DNA of 64,000 nucleotides. Source: Hofstenia miamia. Its lineage: Eukaryota; Xenacoelomorpha; Acoela. Position numbers and translations under genes: made by a program. Each line of letters opens with the position of its first letter. The first letter of the stretch is position 1. The stretch lies in the NCBI GenBank assembly GCA_004352715.1, contig SCFE01000029.1:96698-160697 (forward strand), written 5' to 3'. The notes below the pieces were generated by a model. The model saw nothing but the letters and a program-made list of their open reading frames with translations, searched no databases and was not told the origin of the DNA. Below are positions 1 through 11,951 of this stretch, in pieces.

Positions 1-24
1 TATATATATATATATATATATATA
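1..24. repeat. (TA)n microsatellite
   Basis: Uninterrupted TA dinucleotide run at the window edge. Similar runs recur through the window and flank several N gaps. Confidence 0.95.
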
Positions 25-139
25 AACTTATATATATACTGTGTAAAACAGATTGTATATATACATTAAATGTTAACCAGCCAAAAACCGGCCAGACGTT
101 ACGAAGTACTAGCAGCCAAAAGCCAAATTGCTCATACAC

Positions 140-141
<2 letters not shown>

Positions 142-174
<33 letters not shown>
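142..174. repeat. (TA)n microsatellite
   Basis: About 16 TA units, next to a patch with short CCAGCC/CCGGCC words. Confidence 0.95.
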
Positions 175-178
<4 letters not shown>

Positions 179-213
179 TACTTGCATAGATTAAATATAT
201 AATGCGAAAAAAT

Positions 214-306
214 GTACCGACCAAGACCGGCCGAAAACTGGCCGGCCGGTATTAACTCTTGCCGGCCAAGTACCGGCCCCGGCCTTAAAATTTTCGGCCG
301 GTTCCA
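214..306. other. CCGGCC-rich patch
   Basis: A GC- and CpG-rich island in AT-rich DNA, made of repeated CCGGCC/GGCCGG words on both strands, which are self-complementary. It encodes nothing I recognise. Degenerate CGGCC-type ends occur in some DNA transposons, so it may be a transposon terminus, but no partner end was found. Confidence 0.5.
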
Positions 307-2067
307 ACTCTGCTATATAGACTTCTGGAAGCGTCCATACTTTAAATTTTCCTCTGAATTTTTACAATCTGCAATAATCAATGAAATGAAATGCTAAATT
401 CCTAACAAATGTACGAACAATGTAATGAATTCATGAATGCAGAATTTTTGTGAATCAAATATTTTCGGAAAATGTGTATAATGTGAAAATTATATTTAAC
501 AAATATTTTCTAATTAACGGGACAGTAATGTGAAAATCATTGGATTTTATTAGAGTAATGAATATATTTACAAATTATTTACTTTTGAATAGAATCCATT
601 AAGACATCTAAATAATTAAGCAGATAAAACAATGATATATTAAATATTTTGTTAAATATTCCGAAGTTTATATTATATTTAGATGGAAAGTCTTTGCATG
701 TTACTAACTGCTTAAACAAACGATATATAATGGATTATTACATTAAAAAATTTCAATTTTTCTTATTAGGGACAGTAATGTAGACTAAATGCAAACAGAA
801 TATGAATAAATTTGGCAGTAATTTGTGTAATAGTTCGTAAAATTTAGAAAGAGAATAGAATGCAGATCTTGGGACTTTATTACTGAAAGCATCTCGTGCT
901 AGCATCTATGTGTCAAGATTTGTATATATATTTATTAACATTTAACCAATTCAGAAAGAACCTAATTCTACGAAATTTTTTTCTCTATGATATAAAATAA
1001 TAATATTACTTGTACTTAGTTTATGTGAAGTTATATTTACTATATTTTGAAAAGATTCGCAAAAGTTTCTATTTAGTAAATAAAGGAACGCTAATTTACA
1101 AAAATCGGATAAGGTTGTGTCAAGACAGGATACGGAATGATATAATATATAGTAGTGTTTGTAAATCTGCATTTGAAATCTACAGAAAACACTTACATAA
1201 CTTTCGAAATGTACAATGAGAGCTAAGATCAATACAATGTATGCATGGAACATTTATAGAGAGTCTATAAGAAATGGCACTTAATATATACTGAAAATAT
1301 TCTACTAATATAAAAATGTTTCACTCATTGTCTAGCATTTCAAACACACAAGCAGCAATAAATCTTTTTTGTACTATGAACTTTATATGATATTTTATGT
1401 TTCGCAGCTTAAAATTGAGATTATGTATCTAAAATAAAATGTTTTACAGATTGCAGGTCTATTCAAATGAAAATGCATTGACTGTTCTTCATTGAAATGT
1501 TAATAGTTTAATTGAATTTATAATTTTGTTATGAGGACTGGTTATATATATTAAAAAATGCATGATTTAACTACATGATGTAATACGTTATATTCAAATA
1601 ACTTTTTTTAATCGCGTAATTGTTCACTACTATAGGCTTTGATAAGGCAAATTTAAAAGTTAGTAATTTTACTTTTCAGCATTTAATTGGTGTGCATTAT
1701 TGATTGCATTGCAAATTTTTTGAAATTTAATTAGAAAAGCACATTCCAGAAAATAATTATATGCTTTCAAAAATCTTTCCATCAATTCGTCTAAGTAATT
1801 CAGGTAATCCCTTGCATAAATAATTCGCTCTATTAGTTATATTGCTTATGTACATCCAAAGAGCATGGTCATTAAATGGTTAGAATACCAAAAACTTAAG
1901 AAATAAGTCTGAATTTTCTAAAAAAAATTGTCAATCAAAATGTTACTCCGTGTAGAACAATCAATGTTTACACAAAGGAAATTCTATTTGGGGCTAAATT
2001 CTGCAACTACTTTTAGGAGTATAAAATACTAAAAGTAAAAAAAAGAAATAAATTATAAATAACTAAT
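307..2067. other. AT-rich stretch without recognisable genes
   Basis: Only short stop-bounded frames without family resemblance. The 100-residue minus-strand frame at 951-1253 shows no recognisable motif and is overlapped by an antisense frame. I see no RNA gene or repeat here. Confidence 0.6.
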
Positions 2068-2581
2068 TTATTACAAATCAAATAAGCACAAAATAAATTA
2101 ACCACCATATACTTCATAATAATAAAATCAGTGTTTGTGTGAATGTTTATATAGGTGTTATATATTAGATTTTTCAAATGCATGAAGTATGTTACTACCT
2201 CCTAGTGTACATTGTTAAATTAGAAGGTATTTTTGCAGGTTTTGTTCTAAATTAGTTGTATTTTTTTCTATTTGCTCTTGATAATCTAAATTATTCCAGA
2301 ATTTCTTTAGTATGTAATCACAACTATTATAATTTTTATCTAAACAACAATTAGTCTAATTTAAAAAATGAGATTTGAATTTAACTATAACCAAGGCTAC
2401 CTCAACTATAGGCCATGCCACGCAAAACTGAAAGAAATTATTTTGGCTGATCTGCAAATTATAAATTATTTTAATTCTGAGAATATATATTACTGATAAA
2501 TGACAGAAAACTACATAAACATCATTTATTTTGAAATTTGGTGAGCTTTAACATTTTAGATCTTCAAATATTGCTATCAAA
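2068..2581 (+). repeat. Dispersed repeat R1, copy 1 (empty of the Penelope insertion)
   Basis: This segment matches the reverse complement of 43795-44955 along its length, apart from a 654-bp insertion present only in the other copy. Its part from about 2391 carries a decayed version of the P-element-like terminal sequence (GGCTACCTCAAC) and the roughly 190 bp inside it. The part before 2391 matches the DNA flanking that element in the other copy. It is therefore a truncated copy of a segment that already carried the P-like end. AATTTCTTTAGT at 2300-2311 is the unoccupied target of the Penelope-like insertion, with one mismatch to the duplicated target. Confidence 0.8.
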
Positions 2582-3093
2582 ACGAGATTTGAATTTAACT
2601 ATAACGGACATCAGATGCAGATGGATTTGGCAGAAAGGAGAGAATATTTTATATTTATTGCTTCGTCATGCATATCGGGAATTTGATTTTATGTATGCTT
2701 TGAATATAAGCCATTTTTCATCCATGTATACCCTTAAACGTTCTTTTACCTGAAAAATCCACCAATTATGTTCCTTGTTCACTACAACCACGTAATATTT
2801 TATTCGATTTGTTCATGAAAAATTAAAATCACCATGTTTTGGATTACTTTCATCCGACTATATCAGCATGACCGATTTTGTTTTACTAAGATGAGCAAAA
2901 GTAAATAAAACTATCCTATTTTCGTTTAAGAAAAGATTGTTTACCTTTGAAAAATTAATTGCATCAATAATAATTTCTTTTGATTGTACACATCAGTTTC
3001 ACATGAAGAGCTTCTAATTATGCCAGTGATACGTGTATCATTTGAATATTTAACAATTTCTTCATTTGTATAACTTTTGCAAAATATAAAATC
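2582..3093. other. No recognisable gene
   Basis: AT-rich DNA with a 71-residue frame (2538-2753) of no recognised family. A 21-bp phrase at 2583-2603 repeats 2371-2391. The stretch lies directly upstream of the integrase relic and may include its decayed N-terminal part, but I could not show that. Confidence 0.4.
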
Positions 3094-3639
3094 TATGTTG
3101 TTTGGTTTTTAAAAATTAAAACTGGCGTAATTTGGATTGATTGTGGAAGTGAATTCAGAGATGAATTGCTTGATTTTTGTATAAGAAATAAAACTATATT
3201 GTATAGTACAAATTCAAAAATGAAGGCTGTATGCATAAAAAGAGCTATAAGGAGCCTAAACGAAATTCTATTTAAATATCTACACTTTACCAACAATTTT
3301 AAATATGTAGTAGACAAGCTACAACAAATAGTTAATGTATTGAATTCCCGTGTAAATCGTACAATTGGAATGACTTCGAATTCTGTGAGAAAAAAACACG
3401 TACCATATTTGATTAAAAAATTAATGAGTTTTAATGCATGTTGTCAAGAAAAAGCATTATTTCATAGCAGTGACTTAGTTAGAATTTCAAAGCCGAAGAG
3501 GATATTTACCACAATTTCAAAATGAGGTTTCAAAATCAACAAAATGTTTTTTTACAATTACATTAAATAAAAGTCAATCAGTGACAAGGAAATAATTTCA
3601 GGAAAATTTTTTAATCGTGAAATAACCCAGGTTATTTGA
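3094..3639 (+). pseudogene. Polinton/Maverick-type integrase, C-terminal half, broken
   Basis: Retroviral-like integrases of this group insert the element by DDE-type strand transfer. One frame keeps a recognisable order: WIDCGSEF at 3133-3156 (the second catalytic Asp region), YST, then the helix where the catalytic Glu is expected (CIKRAIRSL, with Lys instead of Glu), RTIGMTSNSV, VRISKPKRIF, and finally the short GKFFNREITQV block found at the end of Polinton integrases. In-frame stops at 3523-3525 and after IK (about 3568), plus the lost Glu, make it inactive. The core domain is clear. Assignment to Polinton rather than another retroviral-like integrase rests on the C-terminal blocks. No capsid or polymerase gene was found alongside. 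Confidence 0.65.
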
Positions 3640-4178
3640 AAACGTTAATCGGGCTAGAATAGATTAGTATAAATATGGAATGAGATTAAAATACAAATCA
3701 TTCATTATGGAAGAATATTATAGTGAACAAGGTAACAGTCGAAATGATTCCAGCAATAATTGACAGAAATGTTTTGGTATTGTCAGAGCAAGTGGTAAAG
3801 CGCAGAATTGGAAATGTTGCAAGAAACACAATAAACAACCTATTTAAGAAACAACATAAAGAGATTAGACAGAATTTTAATGAAATATCTACATCTAAAA
3901 GAATAACATAAACTATCAAAATACGACGTGGTGTTAAATGATTTTTGGTCAATGCACATAGTAGGCGAAAAATGCCTAGAATAAAATAACTTATATCCTT
4001 AAAAATTTAGTATAAATACACATATTCGTTGGGAATAGTTATTAGTTCAAGTACAGTCATGAGCATCTTCAAACATTCGTGTTTGGATAACTTTGAACAA
4101 GACAAAGTTTTTGTAAACTTCAATGGTGGTAGCACACAAAAATGCTTCCCAATATCGGGGTTGAATTGTCCAATGATT
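3640..4178. other. Unassigned DNA after the integrase relic, up to a gap
   Basis: Contains short plus-strand frames (3706-3759 starting MEEYYSEQG; 3723-3911, basic; 4029-4178 running into the gap). None matches a family I recognise. By position they could be neighbouring genes of the same element, but the sequence alone does not show it. Confidence 0.35.
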
Positions 4179-4744
4179 NNNNNNNNNNNNNNNNNNNNNN
4201 NNNNNNNNNNNNNNNNNNNNNNNNNNNNNNNNNNNNNNNNNNNNNNNNNNNNNNNNNNNNNNNNNNNNNNNNNNNNNNNNNNNNNNNNNNNNNNNNNNNN
4301 NNNNNNNNNNNNNNNNNNNNNNNNNNNNNNNNNNNNNNNNNNNNNNNNNNNNNNNNNNNNNNNNNNNNNNNNNNNNNNNNNNNNNNNNNNNNNNNNNNNN
4401 NNNNNNNNNNNNNNNNNNNNNNNNNNNNNNNNNNNNNNNNNNNNNNNNNNNNNNNNNNNNNNNNNNNNNNNNNNNNNNNNNNNNNNNNNNNNNNNNNNNN
4501 NNNNNNNNNNNNNNNNNNNNNNNNNNNNNNNNNNNNNNNNNNNNNNNNNNNNNNNNNNNNNNNNNNNNNNNNNNNNNNNNNNNNNNNNNNNNNNNNNNNN
4601 NNNNNNNNNNNNNNNNNNNNNNNNNNNNNNNNNNNNNNNNNNNNNNNNNNNNNNNNNNNNNNNNNNNNNNNNNNNNNNNNNNNNNNNNNNNNNNNNNNNN
4701 NNNNNNNNNNNNNNNNNNNNNNNNNNNNNNNNNNNNNNNNNNNN
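4179..4744. other. Assembly gap (566 N)
   Basis: Run of N. The right flank begins with a TA dinucleotide run, a likely cause of the gap. Long frames spanning it are artefacts. Confidence 1.
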
Positions 4745-5226
4745 ATATATATATGTATATATTTATAATTAAATTTAGAAAAATTTTTATTTGCTATAAC
4801 TTATGTAATTCTTGATTAACCCGACTTGGTTTGCGTTGCTAGTGAATAGTTATATTTTTAAATGCACTCAATTAAACAGGTAAATTCGGAAGTTAATTGT
4901 TTTTATTTTTAATATCGCAATTGGTTTTTACCTAAACTTAATACTTTAACTTTAACTGCTAATTTAAAGTTAGAATTTAAAAGATTGAAGTATAGGCTAT
5001 CCCAGAAAAAACCGCCATTTGCTATCTTAGCGCAAATTAACTAATCTATAAATTTATCAAACGTCTTAAAAATTATACAAAGTAAGTAAAGTCACATGAT
5101 ATTATAGAAAATCAATTACAAGTGACAATACTATCTTAAGTCATGTTGACGTGCAGCAAAGAACACATTTATCACTTCATTGAATCACTAAGACGTAACA
5201 TGGTGGATGCCTAAACCGTATGTGAA
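4745..5226. other. No gene seen; isolated mariner-like end
   Basis: AT-rich DNA. Around 4994-5012 the words GGCTATCCCAGAAAAA resemble a Tc1/mariner end of the GGGTGTCCCAGAAATA type seen at 47124. No matching partner end or transposase is visible here, so this is only a weak hint. Confidence 0.3.
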
Positions 5227-6581
5227 ATGATCAAGAAAGCATGGCCTGAACACGAACTTTTATTACGGCATGTAAGCGAAATAATGAAGACTTTAAGGAA
5301 GGAAAGCGAACGTCATTTGACAGAAAGAGTGGATTTGGACTACCACAAAGAAGTTATCTTTATAATTAATTTTTTAATGATTTTCATATCTGATGGTTTT
5401 TCTGAAAACTGAAAAACATTTGTCATACAAAAATTACCTCAAGAAAAATGCTCAAGGAAATTATGAATGCACTTTGTGTGCCTGTGCTTTACATGGTATT
5501 ACAGAAAAAAATTTCTTTAGTCATTCTGTACAACATTTTACTGCTTATCATATGGACAAAAAGAAGGAATTAGAAACTGTTGTATCTCAAAACCAATTGA
5601 AAATCAGCACTTTTTTTTAAAGCCAAGCAATTAGTCAATCCTTTGCTCAGACTGGGTTACCAATGAATATTTTTAGATGTTAAAAAAACTTGAAATTTCT
5701 GAATAGTGTTATACAATATCAAAAGATTCTGCACTACAAAACTATAAATTGTTGTATATCAACATTGGCAAAATAGAAGTTGAATAAGATTGCGAATCTC
5801 CCTTCATACAGAGTCCAACTCAACCATTTGAGCAACATCTGATGTCAAAACGTTATAGTCATTTTAATTTCATGGATTTCTGATGCATGGGAACCAATGC
5901 TCCAAGTGGTTTATTTCAAAGTTGTGCCCAATACAAAGGCAAGTGTGACAGCTCTTGAAATGAAGCAGGTTTTGGAAGGCCTAAAACTTGATCCTAAGAA
6001 TTGTATTGCACTTCAAAGCGACAATTGTGTAGCAATGACTACAAGTGCTCATATTTTCAAAGAAATGGTTACAAATGACGCAAACAATGACGCAATATTG
6101 AGCAAGTCAGAATTGGAAGAAACTTTTGTTGTTGAATTGCATCTTGTCATAGAAGGTCACAAGGAGTTCATAACATTTGTTGGATATGGTGCTCACAAAT
6201 TGAACAATTCAATCCTTGATGCTGCTAATGACATGCTGTTTTTTTACCCAATTAAACAGCTTCTGTTCAAATTTAAATGGCCAAATTTAAATGCTCAAAC
6301 CAATAAAAAAAGTGAATTTGGATAAATCTTTTAATACGAGGTTCAACTCTATTGAAGAAGAATTGCAACATTCATTGTACTATGTAGATGTTAAAATATC
6401 AGCCTTTGAGTTCTTCCACAAGTATGATGCTCAAAACAAGTATCCACAACTACAAGAGGTGGCTTGTTGTCTCTTATGGGTTATGCCATTGCCTGCAAAC
6501 TGCGCAAAATTCTTCTCCAAAAACCAAAGTAGCCAAATAAGCATGAGTACTATCAAAGATAAAATTCTAATTTGTTCTTGA
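5227..6581 (+). pseudogene. hAT-superfamily transposase relic
   Basis: Cut-and-paste transposase remnant spread over three frames. 5393-5620 encodes a BED/C2H2-like stretch (YECTLCACALH...FFSHSVQHF). 5897-6325 resembles the hAT catalytic core: ALEMKQVLEGLKLD, an ALQSDNCVAM block where hAT enzymes have TDNAANM, and YGAHKLN where they have CAHxLNL. 6291-6581 starts with NTRFNSI (the hAT TRWNS motif) and ends with MPLPANCAKFFSK, like the C-terminal dimerisation region. Several stops and frame changes separate the blocks, so no full product can be made. Terminal repeats were not located. This family is distinct from the DUF4371 hAT at 31-35 kb. Confidence 0.65.
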
Positions 6582-6689
6582 AATCTCAGTTTGAAATTGA
6601 AGTTTCAAAGTTTCTTTTTAAAGTTTAAACATAAATGCTAAAGTTTAAACTTGAGTTTAAACAAAAGTGATGAAGTTTAAAAGGATAAT

Positions 6690-7440
6690 TTTTCTTAAAT
6701 AAAGTTAAAATGGTCAACACTGATCTTGGCTATCCTTTGTGTTTGTTCTATTTGTTTCTCCAGACTGTGATTCCATTCCATTTTTTTTAGTATATGTGCT
6801 ATTGTGAGATTCTCTTTGTCTATGTTGATTTCTTCAATTTCAGCTATTTTGTCTTTGAAAGCCATTAGAGTTTGTACATTGGCAAGTGTGAATTCCTTGT
6901 TGAATGTGATGTGCATGGTGCTTCTTAAATATGGTAATTCCAGCAATGTGTTCATCCTCTGTGGGTAACCCATTATTGTATTTACTATTGGTTGTTTTTT
7001 TTATCACCATTGGTAGATCTGTTCCATCTGTTTTCATTTGTTTCCTTATGTTGGTTTTCATTTCTGGGGATAATTTGTCATATGAGTTGTATCTCATTTT
7101 GCTTTTTGGTATGGGTGAAGCTTTTCTCCATCTATTATCAACATCCTTTTGTTTCTTTCAGTTGACCATATCTTTTCTTTAGATAGTGTTTTTATTGATT
7201 CAGAGGGGGCATGTAGCATATCCTGAGTGAGTTTTAATGGTTGTCATCTGCTGGTGCTCAGTTTGTACTCAATTGTTTCTGAACAACTGCTGATGGGCTC
7301 AAGCTGGTCATCCCTTAGTTGACTTCCTTCCAAGCTCCCTTTTAGCATTTGACCAGTTGAGGATTCTGTAGTACCATCAGCCTTTAGTCCATTTCATATT
7401 ACTGCAGTTCTTCCAAAACTTACACCTTCCCCTGGAAAAT
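6690..7440 (-). pseudogene. Antisense fragment of the Ty3/gypsy element's third coding region
   Basis: Reverse-complemented, this segment aligns with about 25060-25790 of the Ty3/gypsy element. Shared landmarks include CTCACTCAGG followed by an ATATGCT-like word, the CAGCAGTxGTTCAGAAA region and, in protein, HITFNKEFTLANVQTLM against the other copy's HTVFNKNLTL block, followed by INIDKEN. It also keeps one copy of the ACTAAAGGsC...ATGG motif near its upstream end. Both flanks lack LTR or pol sequence, so it is an isolated fragment. Its reading frame is less damaged than the full element's (92 residues open at 6695-6973), which is useful for judging which residues of this unknown protein are conserved. 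Confidence 0.8.
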
Positions 7441-10400
7441 TTTCATGTTAGTAATGGGTATTCAATATTGTACAGATTTTGGTATAATTTACCAATTTTG
7501 GGACACATCCTTTCATTAATGTTTTGGATATATGTGAAGTTTAGGCATAATGAACTCTATAAATATTTAAACATTTAATGTATGCTGATGAGATTTGACA
7601 TATGATTGTTGAAATCCCATCACTACTTTGGTGTTATTTTGGTGTACATTTTTCAGATTACATGCCACCATGTCTTGTCCAAAACTCTTTTAGTTTCAAG
7701 TCTATGACTTGCCAAACAAGCACCACTATCAATGATGCTCAAATCGCCCTTGGAGATTATCAACAAGCAAACACATTAAAAATGACTATTTTCACTATGA
7801 GAAGAAATGACTTTATACAGAATACAAAGGATTTCATAATACTTTTCATCAAAACAATTGCATCTATTTGAGAATGCATGGAAAATATGGATGAATAAAA
7901 TACAAAGTGCCCTTAAATCAAACAACCATTTCCTTTGAAGAAAGACAGGAATACAATGCCTACTGCTTCATGAGTCAGAAAGCATTTGTGACTGCATAAG
8001 AATTTAGGTCAAATTCCAAAAATATTTTTGTGCATTTATTAAGATAGCATGCAAAACCTATTCTCATACTTCATTGCATGACAGAAATATCTCGTACCAG
8101 TATCAAGAAATATTCCTGTAATGAGCTATTCTGAAATTGCTTGAACTGCACTGACAATGCTACTAAGGCCTGCAGATGTTTCACAACATAAACATCTTAA
8201 ATAATTCTTCAAATGGTGATCTTTTCTAATATTTTGTTAATCATTTATTTACACTTAAATTATGATGATTGTTTTTTCTCATCCCACTGCTGCTTTTCTT
8301 GACACACAAGAGTTGCAAGGTAATTTTTCAGGTGAGTCACCTTTTGCATGGGTCAGTGTGGTTCATAGGTCTGTAAGATTGACCCACTTGTAGCACAGGC
8401 AGCACTTTTTTATAAATCAATCTTTTTTTAACTAATCATTATTTTCTTATGAGATCACTCAATAATAAAAAAGCCTTAGCTATCAGCAGTGTTATAGAAT
8501 ATTTCTGACAATACTTCGTTTTACAAGTTTCATTTTTTTGATATATTTTAAATGATTTACATGATTAACTGTACATACTAGCAAAATTTTTGATAATTAC
8601 AGGAATAAAACCCTACCAAAGCATGTATCCATCAAAATCTTTACTTTGACCAGCATATCAAAACTATAAACAAATCACCTGACTTTTAAGTACATATAAA
8701 CATTCAAAATTTATCAAATAAGGGCATGGAATATTGTAATATCCTCTGCCAGGCTTTATCACTGTTGATTCACTGTTACCTTGTAGCATTGACTGTGTTA
8801 TTGCGGGTAGGGATTTACTTATTGTTACTGCTTGCTTAGTTTCTTCTATTATATTATGTAACCATAAATAACAATTCCCTTTTTAGGTGACGAAACACTG
8901 TTGTAACCTCTGCATTGATCTTTCAGTGGGCATCTGCCCGAAGCGGATCTCCACATCCAATTTCACCATTCCATACAATGCTTGAGTGCCACGTCTCAGC
9001 TTAATCAAGATAGCTTATGTGTACTCTACATTAGCTCAGTGCTTACTCAAGGCATGACACAACTCGACTTAATCTCTATTGTGTGAAAGTGTTATATTTA
9101 TCTGCAACTGGAAACTGTCACTAGTTGTTCATTCAATATTATATGTAGCCATTACCGAAATATATTGGCTTTATTAAATAAATATCGAACAACTTCCTAA
9201 CCTACATTTACAATTACTACATGTAAGGTCATTATCAGTCGATTATAGGTCATTAATTTGGATCTGAAAATATATTAAGATAATACCTAAGGTTTGGTTA
9301 TCCAACCATTTGTTGAGAGTTAATTATCTAATACATGTAGTTGGAAATGCTAGTCAGCTAATCGAGAGAAAAACCCCTATGCCTAACCTAAGTGCACTTT
9401 CATGATCTGGCACAGAGACCCTTGAATCATTCCCTGTGATGGATCCAGACCACTACTAAACACCGCTCGATTAGCTCGACATCGTATTAAATAATCAAAC
9501 TGTTAATAAGATGAAATAATAAGAATTCTAAGTAAAATTCTTTATCAACTCTTACAATAGTTTTAATTGTATTTATAGTAATTTGAAGAGAAGTACCTGT
9601 CGATTCAAATTTAAACGTCTGCCAAGATGGTGGCTAAAAATAATGTAAGCAACAATTTGATGAAAATGTTTTTATTGACAGATACAATTATCTCTTTTTT
9701 GACACATGTTATTGTCTTGGTTGCAATATACAAATCAAACTGAAATAATCACACTTGATTTAATCATAATATTTTTTAATCACTTCTTTTCAATCTTAGT
9801 ATCTTCTGCAACGTTTGCAGCTTATTTCTGTTTTATTTTGGATGATGCTACAATATTAAACTTATCAAATGAATTAGGGAAAAAATTCATTTGGGCATTT
9901 CAGAAACTTGACTAAGTAATTATGATATAGTGCAGTGTCAACTCATTATAAACATCTTTTGGTAGTTACACAACTGCCATGGGGGTTTAACTGGGCAGTA
10001 TTTGATATTTTTACAAGATTATTTAATCAATTATTAACAGAATAATGTTTGATAATGTGTCTCATTTATTTCAAATGTAGTTCTGACATGATGAATGAAG
10101 TGCAGAATAAAATGCAACTTGATAAATTGTTAGTGATTAGCAGGCGATGCACACTATTTATTTAAAAATATTATTTTTAAGAGAAGTGCGCATTGAAAAT
10201 TTAGCTACCTTCAAGAGCAGTTTGTTTTCAAATTTATTCAACGCCTAAATATTCTTTTCTGGGCAACAAATCTCTAAATAGAACAATAAAGTTTTAGTAA
10301 ACTTGTTGAAAATTCAATTTGGTGTTTGTGAAGAATAAATTCTATTCCAATTTTTTAACCAAGCTATTGTTTTTATATTTTATATTATTTTTTGTTTATC

Positions 10401-11951
10401 AGAACAATATGTTAAGAAACAATGGTCAGAAAAGGCAACTCAGAACAAATACATTTATAAAAAAAATAATTTTGAAATTGTTAGGTTTCAATTTTTTATC
10501 AATTTTTTTTATTGTTGTATAAAGTATAAGTTCTATCAGCTCTAAATAGCCTAAATTTAGAATCATCAAGTGACTAGGGAGAATTTTCATGATCATTAAA
10601 AAGCAAGGTTTCTGATAAGCCAAGAACTGAATTGGAGCAAAGTTATTGTATGAATGGTTCTTAGTCATTATTTTTTGAAGCAGCATTTTGAAGGTCGAGT
10701 CTATTTTTTGTACTTTATTAATGAATTGCATTTATTTGCTTACTTAGATTAATCTGATAGAGACATCATCACATTAAACAAACAAACAACCAATATTATC
10801 AGATAAAAGAATTTCTTAGCAAAAGAACTGAATACGATATATCAAAATTACAAAAAATAATATACCCAAATTATTTTCATCAAAAAAACAATTTTCCCTG
10901 ATCATTATTTCTTGTGTTATTAATTATATTTTTTTCTAGCTTAGTTGTTGTAGTCTAGATTATTGTATTGTAAACTTAGTATAAAGTTTATTATTTTTAT
11001 TATTAGTCTTGTTGAAAACAATAATGTCATGCTACCTATAAAACATTGTGAGTTATTTAACATTTCAGTTTTTTGAATATCTGCTTTAAAAAAGCCTTGT
11101 GTTTTGGATTCTCAATGCATTCATCAAAATTCTTAAAAAATTAAACGTGCTAAATTTTGATCTTACAACCCATGGTTACATNCGTTGTGTTTTGGATTCT
11201 CAAAGCATTCATCAAAATTCTTAAAAATTTAAACGTGTTAAATTTTGATCTTACAACCCATGGTTACATATCAAATTAATACACAGAAATCTACGAAATC
11301 TTCAAACCAAGATCATATTTTATTTGTAATCAATTTATTTATAATCGAGGGAAAGATTTTGAAAAAAAAGATTAAAGCTGCTTTTTTAGAAATATNACTT
11401 AGCTAATTTGATAATGGCGAATGTTTCTGTTTTTTGCATAATTTATAGTTTTGAGGAATTATATTAGTGACAGATTTCCATGAAACATGCTAATGAAATG
11501 TGTTGCTGAAATAGCTAAAAATTTACTTAGAGCAGTGACATGCTGTTCCAAAATGTATTTTATGATAATTTCTTGAACCACCAACATAATATGCGAAATT
11601 TTTGAAACATTTAGTTGTAATAATGAGGAATAAATAAATTTACAAAAATATAAATATACAAAAAACTAAATATAAAAAATTCACTTAGCTACAAAATTGG
11701 ACGGACATCACAAAATCCGAAAGACAATGTAATAGCAAATAAAACAGGTGTTTCTTATTGCATAATTAATGTACATCCCTTGAATATATGCAATCTGAAG
11801 CTAGTATTTACAGTACAGTCGTTGCAGTTGCATTCTCCTTAGTGATATTGTGGAATTTAGAGTGACTCCAAATTAGCACTGCCTATGCAACCAGGTATGA
11901 AAATGTATCTGTATATTCAAATTCATGTCTGTAAAACCAGCCATATTGCTC
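7441..11951. other. Long stretch without recognisable genes
   Basis: AT-rich DNA with only short frames (for example 7602-7871, 9706-9915, 10319-10522) that show no family resemblance. I see no transposase, RNA gene or long inverted repeat. A GC-richer patch at 8880-9480 contains an 11-bp inverted pair (9356-9366 and 9466-9476) of unknown meaning. Single N at 11182 and 11396. Confidence 0.55.
11097..11270. repeat. Direct duplication across a single N
   Basis: 11097-11181 and 11185-11269 are near-identical direct copies separated only by the N at 11182 and two bases. This fits two overlapping contigs placed end to end rather than merged. Confidence 0.8.

Noticed and set aside
5785-5845. tRNA-like stretch on the minus strand (GCTCAAATGGTTGAGT then AGATTCGCAATCT)
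   Set aside because: Only the D-arm pairs; anticodon and T arms do not fold, and the region lies inside the hAT relic.
9356-9476. 11-bp inverted repeat AGCTAATCGAG/CTCGATTAGCT
   Set aside because: Too short and isolated to support an element; kept only as a note in the intergenic entry.
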